Shown: positions 14,178 to 20,953 of the stretch, piece after piece
Layout: every line of letters starts with the position of its first letter
Position numbering within the stretch: position 1 is the first letter of the stretch
Source: Caldifarciminota bacterium
GTDB taxonomy: Bacteria > Hydrothermota > Hydrothermia > LBFQ01 > DSFT01
DNA length: 23,910 nt
Reading direction: 5' to 3'
NCBI GenBank assembly: GCA_015494735.1
Contig: WGAQ01000162.1
Location: 1 to 23,910, forward strand
Program-made: the position numbers and the translations under genes
The notes under the pieces: model-generated
What the model was told of the DNA's origin: nothing
Databases searched by the model: none
What the model saw: the letters and a program-made list of their open reading frames with translations, nothing else

Positions 14178-15590
14178 ATGGGTGAATACAGAATAGAAAG
14201 AGATTCTCTGGGAGAGGTTAAGGTCCCGAAGGATGCATACTGGGGTGCGCAGACCCAGAGGGCTATTGAGAACTTCCCCATCAGTGGAATTCGGTTCCCA
14301 AGACCGTTCATAAAGGCCCTTGGACTCATCAAGTATGCGGCTGCAAAGGTGAATAAGGAACTGGGATATCTGGACCCGAAACTGGCAGATGTGATAATGC
14401 AGGCGGCGAAGGAGGTGGCGGATGGCAAATTCGATGACCAGTTCCCCATAGACATATTCCAGACGGGCTCCGGAACCTCCACCAACATGAATGCCAACGA
14501 GGTAATCGCAACCAGAGCCAACGAAATCCTCACGGGAGACAAGCATACGAAGAATCCCGTCCATCCCAACGACCATGTGAACATGGGGCAGTCCTCCAAC
14601 GATGTTATTCCCACGGCGATACACGTATCCGCATACTCGGAAACGGCGGAGAAGCTGATTCCCGCCCTGGAGCACCTCCATAATGTGATTCTGGAGAAGG
14701 CAAAGCAGTACCAGGACCTGGTGAAGACCGGAAGGACCCACCTGATGGATGCCATGCCCCTGACCCTGTATCAGGAGATGTCCGGATGGGCGAGGCAGAT
14801 AGAACTGGGCATACAGAGGATAAAGGACACCCTTCCCAGAGTGGCGGAACTTGCCATAGGAGGAACAGCAGTGGGAACGGGGATAAACACCCATCCGGAG
14901 TTCGGGAAGCGCGTGGCAGAGGAACTCTCCCGGCTAACAGGCCATCCTTTCGTCGAGGCGAAGAACCACTTCGAAGCCCAGAGCGCACAGGACGCCATAG
15001 TGGAACTCTCCGGAGCGTTGAAGACGGTGGCGGCGAGCCTGATGAAGATAGCCAACGACCTGCGGTGGATGAACAGCGGACCAATAGCGGGACTTGCGGA
15101 AATACAGCTCCCCGCTCTGCAACCCGGCTCATCCATCATGCCCGGCAAAATCAACCCCGTCATATCGGAAGCAGTAAGGATGGTGGCGGCACAGGTATTC
15201 GGAAACGATGCCACGATTACGTGGGGAGGGGCGCTGGGCGACTTCCAGCTCAACGTTATGCTCCCCGTCATAGCCCACAACATCCTCCAGTCTATAGAGA
15301 TTCTGGCAAATGCATCCAGGGTGCTGGCGGATAAAGCCATTTCCGGATTCAAAGTGAACAGGGAGAGGGTGGAGCATCTGGTAGGAAGAAATCCCATACT
15401 GGCAACAGTCCTCAATCCCATAATCGGATACGATAGGGCGGCGGAAGTGGTGAAGAAAGCCCTTGCAGAGGGAAGGACAGTAAAAGAGGTGGTGGTGGAA
15501 CTGGGCTACCTGACCCCCGAGGAGGCGGAGAAATATCTGGACCCCATTCTGATGACCACTCCCGGAAGGGTAACGGACAAAATCAAATAG
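14178..15590 (+). CDS. fumC: Class II fumarate hydratase
   Basis: 470 residues, normal for the class. It reversibly hydrates fumarate to L-malate as a cytoplasmic tetramer without an iron-sulfur cluster. Motifs: QTGSGTSTNMNANEVI (95-110), HPNDHVNMGQSSNDVIP (129-145), TGRTHLMDAMPLT (184-196) and the superfamily signature GSSIMPGKINP (317-327), in which Ser318 is the expected catalytic base. The GSGTSTNMNANEV form and the overall length favour fumarase over aspartase, which shares the superfamily. It is a single-gene unit and ends in a perfect GC palindrome shared with the next convergent gene. In this setting it could work in an oxidative or reductive TCA branch; direction cannot be judged from the window. 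Confidence 0.93.
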   Translation: MGEYRIERDSLGEVKVPKDAYWGAQTQRAIENFPISGIRFPRPFIKALGLIKYAAAKVNKELGYLDPKLADVIMQAAKEVADGKFDDQFPIDIFQTGSGTSTNMNANEVIATRANEILTGDKHTKNPVHPNDHVNMGQSSNDVIPTAIHVSAYSETAEKLIPALEHLHNVILEKAKQYQDLVKTGRTHLMDAMPLTLYQEMSGWARQIELGIQRIKDTLPRVAELAIGGTAVGTGINTHPEFGKRVAEELSRLTGHPFVEAKNHFEAQSAQDAIVELSGALKTVAASLMKIANDLRWMNSGPIAGLAEIQLPALQPGSSIMPGKINPVISEAVRMVAAQVFGNDATITWGGALGDFQLNVMLPVIAHNILQSIEILANASRVLADKAISGFKVNRERVEHLVGRNPILATVLNPIIGYDRAAEVVKKALAEGRTVKEVVVELGYLTPEEAEKYLDPILMTTPGRVTDKIK

Positions 15591-15592
15591 GC

Positions 15593-15610
15593 TGGGGGGA
15601 ATTCCCCCCA
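15593..15610 (+). terminator. Perfect 18-base palindrome, likely bidirectional terminator
   Basis: TGGGGGG-AATT-CCCCCCA, a 7-bp stem with a 4-base loop, fills the gap between the fumC stop (15588-15590) and the stop of the convergent propeller gene (15612-15614). It is identical on both strands and has no T-run. Confidence 0.6.
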
Positions 15611-15611
15611 T

Positions 15612-17330
15612 TCATCGAATCGATATTATCTTTCGGTTGAACGTGTATCCACCCACATGAATATTCAGAAAATAGATACCGGGAGCAAGAGAAAAATCCT
15701 TCTGGAAAGCCACATTCACAATGCCCCTGTAGTATTCGACTCTCCTTCCATTTGCATCGAATATCTCCAGGGATAGATTCTCCGTACCCTTTATCTGGAG
15801 CGAAATCCTGATTCCACCGTTTATATCGTTCAGGAGAATCACAGGTTTCTGCATACTTTCATCGCGGGAAATGGATTGATTCACTATCCAGAAGGAGAGG
15901 GTATCGGACGAGGAGACATTACCCATGCTATCCTCAGCAGTGACAAAGTACATCATCCTGACGCTATCGGATGGGGCGGACTGCTGTGGAATGGTCCCCA
16001 TATACCAGTTTCCGGAAACATGGGACATTGTATCCACGAAGAAGGCGGGCTGGGTGGATCTCTTCCAGTGCAGCAGCGCTGTCTCCACACCTGTCCTGTT
16101 GTCCATTATCCATGCCCATACCTCATATGGACCGAATGTTCCATCTGCATCCCTGGGCAGCTGGGTCAGACTGTCGATAACCGGAGGAATCATATCCGTA
16201 ATTCCATAGATCTTCAATATCCATGCATCGTAATCGGAATTGCTCTGAAGACCGGCTGAAACATAGTTTCCATTTCCATCGACCATAACGGTGAAATTGT
16301 CTTCGTATATCCCATTACCCTCGATGTACTTATGGGTCCACATAGTGTCCCCCGTGGATGCCTCCACCTTCATCACCACCGCATCACCTCCAGAATTGCC
16401 GACCACCACATAATAACCGGATGTGTCCAGTGCAACGGAATAGGCATAATCCTCACCACCCGCATCGTAGAACTTCTGCCATATCAAACTGCCGGAAGGG
16501 CTGAGCTTCACAATCCAGAAATCATTGTCGGGAGTATAACTATTGGAATATCCAACGACCACATAGTTTCCATCTCCATCCACCAGAACATCGTAAAAGG
16601 CATCGTAATTGGCACTTCCACCCATCTTCTTGGACCACAGGGTATCTCCAGATGAAGAATCTATCTTCAGAATCCAGCCATCCAGATTGCTCCCATTATC
16701 CCATCTGCCCACCACGATGTAATTCCCGGAACTATCGACAGAAACTGCATGGCCATAATCATAGCCGGAGCCCCCATAGGCACTACTCCACACCATGCTT
16801 CCATCGAAAGAATTCACCTTCACAATCCAGATATCGTTATTACCGGCACCATAGGACCTGGTTCTGCCCACAAGGACCACATCACCATTTCCATCCACAG
16901 CAACATCGTAAGCCCTATCCACATCGGAGCCCCCGTAAGCATATCCCGCAAGGCTATCCCCATTGCTGTCCAGTTTCAGAAGCCAGAAATCGTAATCGCC
17001 TCCAACATCATACGAGCGGGTAGAACCTGCAACCCAGTAGATTCCGCCCGGTCCCCTGGTTATTGCTCTGAAGTCATCGTAATAGTTGTACAATCCAAAC
17101 TCCCTTACCCATATGGTGTCCCCCGTCTCACCATCCACCTTCATAACGAATCCGCTCTCGTAAAAGGGTTCATAGACTCCGGCAAACACGTAATCAGAGC
17201 CATCCACCACTCCCGCGCGTATCAGGTCATCGCCCTCCAGATTATATGTTCTTTCCCATATAATGTCCCACGATTCCTGCGCATACACGGGGAGCACGGA
17301 CAACATGGATATCAACAACCAGCGATTCAT
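15612..17330 (-). CDS. Secreted seven-repeat beta-propeller with Ig-like domain and T9SS-type sorting tail
   Basis: 572 residues. Signal peptide 1-17 (normal, with Arg4, ending VYA). Residues about 28-378 hold seven repeats with a Y/V-V-V-x-G strand at 47, 98, 151, 204, 256, 307 and 356, a period of 49-53. Each repeat also has a D-x-W-I/L-x-K strand, a G-D/S-x-x-W turn and D-G-x-G-N. Seven such units fit a closed seven-bladed propeller of the 'delta-60/SBBP' kind. A beta-sandwich region follows (about 380-490, beginning PPVIDSLTQLP), then a type IX secretion sorting domain (about 495-572: LEIFDANGRRVEYY, APGIYFLNIHVGG, final KIISIR). It is probably displayed on the cell surface; binding partner unknown. 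A ~32-base leader with AAGGAGGA precedes ATG 17330. Confidence 0.8.
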   Translation of the reverse strand: MNRWLLISMLSVLPVYAQESWDIIWERTYNLEGDDLIRAGVVDGSDYVFAGVYEPFYESGFVMKVDGETGDTIWVREFGLYNYYDDFRAITRGPGGIYWVAGSTRSYDVGGDYDFWLLKLDSNGDSLAGYAYGGSDVDRAYDVAVDGNGDVVLVGRTRSYGAGNNDIWIVKVNSFDGSMVWSSAYGGSGYDYGHAVSVDSSGNYIVVGRWDNGSNLDGWILKIDSSSGDTLWSKKMGGSANYDAFYDVLVDGDGNYVVVGYSNSYTPDNDFWIVKLSPSGSLIWQKFYDAGGEDYAYSVALDTSGYYVVVGNSGGDAVVMKVEASTGDTMWTHKYIEGNGIYEDNFTVMVDGNGNYVSAGLQSNSDYDAWILKIYGITDMIPPVIDSLTQLPRDADGTFGPYEVWAWIMDNRTGVETALLHWKRSTQPAFFVDTMSHVSGNWYMGTIPQQSAPSDSVRMMYFVTAEDSMGNVSSSDTLSFWIVNQSISRDESMQKPVILLNDINGGIRISLQIKGTENLSLEIFDANGRRVEYYRGIVNVAFQKDFSLAPGIYFLNIHVGGYTFNRKIISIR

Positions 17331-17334
17331 ACCA

Positions 17335-17342
17335 TCCTCCTT
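17335..17342 (-). promoter_or_regulatory. Strong Shine-Dalgarno AAGGAGGA for the propeller gene
   Basis: AAGGAGGA on the minus strand, four bases before ATG 17330. It is the best ribosome binding site in the window and belongs to one of the few first genes with a real leader. Confidence 0.65.
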
Positions 17343-17368
17343 ATCGAATTGAACCTGCGCATAGCAGA

Positions 17369-17374
17369 ATTTTA
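17369..17374 (-). promoter_or_regulatory. -10 hexamer TAAAAT for the propeller gene
   Basis: TAAAAT on the minus strand, 38 bases before ATG 17330. With a start site about seven bases downstream it gives a leader of roughly 32 bases carrying the Shine-Dalgarno at 17335-17342. Confidence 0.45.
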
Positions 17375-17420
17375 CACTATCACTTTACATCACGGAATAA
17401 TACGCTTTAATATGCTGATT

Positions 17421-18278
17421 TTACGATTTATTTCTGTTTATCATTGCTATAAGAACATTGAAAAGGGCGAGGACGATTATACCCGAAAGCCCCGTAATCC
17501 CGGCCACAAGGTCATTACCACCCGCGATATACAAAAGGGCGAATCCACCAACGGCATTTATGGTCCCATGAGTAATCGAGGGTGCGATTACGGATTCGGC
17601 TTTCTCCCTTATGAAGAAGAGAATCGGGCTCAGGAGCATGGTAAAGAGCGTCATCATGAAAACCCCGATGACGGGATGCTCAGGATAGTTGAGACCCTTC
17701 AGAACCAGGGGAGCATGCCATATACCCCAGACGATTCCCACCAGATAGGACATCTTCCAGAATCCCAGTTTTCTGAGCTCCATATAGAGGAATCCCCTCC
17801 ACCCGGATTCCTCCCCGAAGGCGAACAGGGCATTGAATGTGGCTCCCACCACCATGGCAAGGAGGAAATAAACTATGGCGACGGGGCCCATCATAAACTG
17901 CAGACTGGTTCGGGCCTTTTCCACCTCATCGGGAGAAGCATATTGCGAAAGTTTATCCATAAATCCCGACATGTCTGGGGATAAGTCCACACCGGGGATA
18001 ATGAGGCTCATCACAAGAGTGGCAGATACGAAGAGGGCCGGGAATAACCAGCCGGCGAGCCACCACACATTCACATTCCACCTGAATCCGATATCCCTCC
18101 ACGAAAAATCCCCGTACCTCACCATGAGAACGACCGTCGATACGAGAGGCCCGAACATGTAAATGGGAGCGATAATCGTCATCAGGCCTTCCGCATCGAA
18201 AAGATAAAGGGGAAGGGCCACCAGCCAGCTGAAACCGAAAGCAATGAGCAGGAATAAAGCAATTCTTTTCCATCTCAT
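17421..18278 (-). CDS. CPBP-family intramembrane metalloprotease (CAAX protease/Abi type)
   Basis: 285 residues with about eight hydrophobic segments. The three Abi/CPBP motifs are present in membrane segments: EESGWR (156-161; Glu156, Glu157, Arg161), WGIWH (184-188; His188) and HGTIN (237-241; His237, Asn241). In the Rce1-like family these residues form the glutamate-based active site. In eukaryotes they trim prenylated proteins; in bacteria roles include signal or bacteriocin processing and remain mostly unknown. Start at ATG 18278 is supported by TAAAAT six bases upstream. It lies 90 bases upstream of the secreted propeller gene on the same strand, but that gene has its own promoter. A link to processing of exported proteins is possible but unproven. 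Confidence 0.88.
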   Translation of the reverse strand: MRWKRIALFLLIAFGFSWLVALPLYLFDAEGLMTIIAPIYMFGPLVSTVVLMVRYGDFSWRDIGFRWNVNVWWLAGWLFPALFVSATLVMSLIIPGVDLSPDMSGFMDKLSQYASPDEVEKARTSLQFMMGPVAIVYFLLAMVVGATFNALFAFGEESGWRGFLYMELRKLGFWKMSYLVGIVWGIWHAPLVLKGLNYPEHPVIGVFMMTLFTMLLSPILFFIREKAESVIAPSITHGTINAVGGFALLYIAGGNDLVAGITGLSGIIVLALFNVLIAMINRNKS

Positions 18279-18284
18279 GGGCCA

Positions 18285-18290
18285 ATTTTA
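18285..18290 (-). promoter_or_regulatory. -10 hexamer TAAAAT for the CPBP protease
   Basis: TAAAAT (within TATAAAATT) on the minus strand, six bases before ATG 18278, no Shine-Dalgarno. The stretch 18291-18461 between the two divergent promoters holds nothing else I can support. Confidence 0.5.
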
Positions 18291-18461
18291 TAGGGGCACA
18301 GGTCTCCACAGCAGGAATCTGCCAATTGATAGAGAAATCAGAGCGTACGGACTTTTTATTTACTCCGCGGGACGGGGATTCGATAGATACACGGGGCCCT
18401 TCGTCCTGTCCTCCATCCCCCCATGGCCTCGACGATTCTCATGCAATAAACCCAAAACCTG

Positions 18462-18467
18462 TAAACT
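18462..18467 (+). promoter_or_regulatory. -10 hexamer TAAACT for lolA
   Basis: TAAACT six bases before ATG 18474. Its TAA (18462-18464) is an in-frame stop for the gene, so the protein cannot begin more than two codons upstream. Confidence 0.5.
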
Positions 18468-18473
18468 TTGCCC

Positions 18474-18974
18474 ATGGTTGCATTTCTCCTGATGGCCAGC
18501 AATCTCGAGGAGGCCATACGCCAGAAGTATCTGAGCATAAAGTACCTGAAGGCGGACTTCGTGGAAATTGTGAAGAATCCCAGGATGGATGAGGAGCAGC
18601 AGTTTAAGGGAACCCTCGAATACTTCGCCCCCAACAGAGTGGTATTCCACATAACCTATCCCGAGGAGCAGAAGATGATAGTGGAAGGGGACAGGATGAT
18701 ATACATAATGGGCTCAGACACCATGGTCAGACAGCTGGAAGGTGAATATGTATTCAATCCATACGCCTTTCTAACAGAGAAATCCGACCAATTTGACAGA
18801 ACTATAAGGGAGAAAGATGGGAAAATAATAATAGATGTGAAAGGGGATTCAGAGATGTTCAAGGGAGCCAGATTCATCCTCAGCGCCAGGGATTACAGAG
18901 TCCTGGAAATAAGAGCAACTGACAGTTTCGGTATCCAGTACATCTTCCGATTCACGAATGTGGTGATGAAATAG
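18474..18974 (+). CDS. LolA-like outer-membrane lipoprotein carrier
   Basis: 166 residues from ATG 18474. After a tiny hydrophobic N-terminus (MVAFLLMAS) comes the LolA-type half-barrel: a first helix (NLEEAIRQKYLSIKYLKADFVEIV), then strands FKGTLEYFAPNRVVFHITYPEEQKMIVEGD, MIYIMGSDTMVRQ, an FNPYAFL helix, and C-terminal strands IIDVKGD, RFILSARDYRVLEIRATD and FGIQYIFRFTNV. The order G-x-L-x-x-x-x-P-N-x-x-x-(F/W), then Y-P-E-E-Q, then a D-G-D-like turn matches LolA/LolA-like carriers, which take lipoproteins across the periplasm. LolA is seen; LolB and LolCDE are not in the window. An upstream TTG at 18468 would add only two residues and is disfavoured by the promoter spacing. Confidence 0.78.
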   Translation: MVAFLLMASNLEEAIRQKYLSIKYLKADFVEIVKNPRMDEEQQFKGTLEYFAPNRVVFHITYPEEQKMIVEGDRMIYIMGSDTMVRQLEGEYVFNPYAFLTEKSDQFDRTIREKDGKIIIDVKGDSEMFKGARFILSARDYRVLEIRATDSFGIQYIFRFTNVVMK

Positions 18975-19000
18975 AAACATAATTTCACAACTTATACCAT

Positions 19001-19006
19001 TAAAAT
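19001..19006 (+). promoter_or_regulatory. -10 hexamer TAAAAT for the DUF262 gene pair
   Basis: TAAAAT twelve bases before ATG 19019 (nine before an in-frame TTG at 19016). It shows that the otherwise foreign-looking pair carries a promoter of the host style. Confidence 0.4.
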
Positions 19007-19018
19007 TCGAACTAATTG

Positions 19019-20953
19019 ATGGAAGGATTGGGAAATAAAATTAAATCTATAAGGGAACTCTGTGGATTCACTTTCAAAATACCCCACTACCAACGGGGGT
19101 ATAAGTGGACGAAGGTGGAGATAGAGCGTCTCCTTGGTGATATAAAGGAGTTTATGGACAAAGGCGGGAATAATAGTGCCACAAGGTACTTTATCCAGCC
19201 GATAATGGTTAAAAAGGATAAAAAGGAAAATACCTACAAATTAGTAGATGGCCAACAGAGGCTGACGACAATATACATGATAATGAAGGCTCTGGGAGAA
19301 AAGTCGGGGTACCACCTTGAATACGAGAAGTACGGGGAAAACGGTGAATATGAGAAACTTGAAGATATTCTTGGTAAAATTGAATTTAACAACTGCGATA
19401 ATGCCGAAACTCCCGATGAGTATTACATCTGCAGAGGATATAAGACTATCAAGAGTTGGCTTAAAGATAACGAAAACAAATTAGATAAAGAGAAATTCTC
19501 AGATACGATAAAATGCAAGGTTTATGTAGTCTGGTACGAACTGGGGGAAGATGAGGATGAGGAGGAGGTTTTCATCCGGATAAACAGCGGCAAGATCCCA
19601 CTGACGGATTCGGAACTCATTCGGGGACTCCTCCTTCAAAAGAAGAACTTCGGTAATAACGAAATAAACCGCATGCTCTACAGCGAGAGGTGGGATAAGA
19701 TCCAGATGAGGTTGGAGGAAGACGACTTCTGGTACTTCTTGAGCGGTAAATCCGGGAACGATTACGAGACGAGGATGGACTTCGTTTTTGAGGTGATGGC
19801 TGGGAGGAAAAAGGATGAGCGGTATTCTATTTATCAGAAGGTTAAAGAAAATTTAGAAAACGAAAATATTGAGAAATTCTGGAAAGAAGTTGAAAAAGTA
19901 TTCAGTTATATGGAATACCTGTACAGGAACGATGAGATGTATCACTACTTCGGATTTCTGGCCTCTACAAATAAGGGAGTGGGGAGAAAATTGCTGGAAA
20001 ATATAATTAAAGGGGATAAGGATATAGCATCATCCAAATCCGAAATCCTGGACTATATGAAATCCCAAATAATGGGGGATATTAAATGTAAAAAATTAAA
20101 AAAGGATGGAAAGAAATGCAAGGATAATAACAAAATTAGTCAATTATCCTATAAAGAACTTGAAGGTTTTATAAATTCCCTCAACTATGATGAGAATAAG
20201 GATAACAATAATTTAGAATTCATCCTTCTGCTCTTCAACGTCATCGCCGCTATAAAAACACCGGGCTACCGCTTCCCCTTTGACATATACAACCGCTCTA
20301 AGTGGTCCCTTGAGCATATCCATCCGCGGGAGTTTGAGGGGTTCAGGAAGAACGAGGACCTGGTGAGATGGTTGTGCGAGGAATATAAAGAGATTAAAGA
20401 GGACGATATTAAACAACGCATTAAATACGCCATACAGATCGTTTGGAATAAGACTAAATCAAATGAAAGAAAGAATATTGAAAACATAATCCGGAAATGT
20501 GGAGATAAATTCCTGGAATCAATTAAAAACGTGGGAATACCAGAGCCTCCAGAACGTAAAATTAATGAGAGTATGGATACAAAAGAGATTGGAAACGAGA
20601 TTTTTAAAGTGTTAGATAAATATTACAAGGAAAAATTCGGTGAAGGGAACGCTCAAGGAGAGAACTATATCAACGGTATTGGAAACCTCGTCCTGCTCCA
20701 AAGCGACCTTAACTCCAGCCTCAAAAATTACTCCTTTAATATCAAGAGAAAGAATATCCTTAATTGGTATAAAAAAGGAGAGCATTTCATACCTCCAGCA
20801 ACCCTTAACGCCTTTCTCAAGGCATACACCGAAGAGCCGAACACATTACACATATGGAATACGAAGGATATGGAAGACTATAGGAGAGCGATTATAGAAG
20901 CAATAAAGGGAGAATTCTTTAAGGAAGGTAAAGGAAATGAGCAACAACAATGA
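19019..20953 (+). CDS. GmrSD-type DUF262-DUF1524 protein, predicted type IV restriction enzyme
   Basis: 644 residues. The N-terminal DUF262 (GmrS-like) domain has FKIPHYQRGYKW (19-30), KLVDGQQRLTTIY (74-86) with DGQQR at 77-81, and VFIRINSGKIPLTDSEL (184-200), the fold that binds and hydrolyses nucleotides. The C-terminal DUF1524 (GmrD-like) domain has SLEHIHPR (430-437) with His433 as probable nuclease base, and GIGNLVLLQSDLNSSL (553-568), both characteristic. In known members (GmrSD, BrxU, SspE) the combination cuts modified DNA or senses phosphorothioate. No modification genes are adjacent. Codons are AT-rich (AAA, AGA, AAT, ATA) compared with the flanking genes. The 3' end overlaps the next gene by 17 bases, so the two are almost certainly co-translated. 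Confidence 0.88.
   Translation: MEGLGNKIKSIRELCGFTFKIPHYQRGYKWTKVEIERLLGDIKEFMDKGGNNSATRYFIQPIMVKKDKKENTYKLVDGQQRLTTIYMIMKALGEKSGYHLEYEKYGENGEYEKLEDILGKIEFNNCDNAETPDEYYICRGYKTIKSWLKDNENKLDKEKFSDTIKCKVYVVWYELGEDEDEEEVFIRINSGKIPLTDSELIRGLLLQKKNFGNNEINRMLYSERWDKIQMRLEEDDFWYFLSGKSGNDYETRMDFVFEVMAGRKKDERYSIYQKVKENLENENIEKFWKEVEKVFSYMEYLYRNDEMYHYFGFLASTNKGVGRKLLENIIKGDKDIASSKSEILDYMKSQIMGDIKCKKLKKDGKKCKDNNKISQLSYKELEGFINSLNYDENKDNNNLEFILLLFNVIAAIKTPGYRFPFDIYNRSKWSLEHIHPREFEGFRKNEDLVRWLCEEYKEIKEDDIKQRIKYAIQIVWNKTKSNERKNIENIIRKCGDKFLESIKNVGIPEPPERKINESMDTKEIGNEIFKVLDKYYKEKFGEGNAQGENYINGIGNLVLLQSDLNSSLKNYSFNIKRKNILNWYKKGEHFIPPATLNAFLKAYTEEPNTLHIWNTKDMEDYRRAIIEAIKGEFFKEGKGNEQQQ

Noticed and set aside
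18297..18461. Possible RNA gene between the CPBP and lolA promoters
   Set aside because: A GGACG...CGTCC pairing is visible but has no cloverleaf, no further stem and no terminator. The stretch is adequately explained as two divergent promoter regions.
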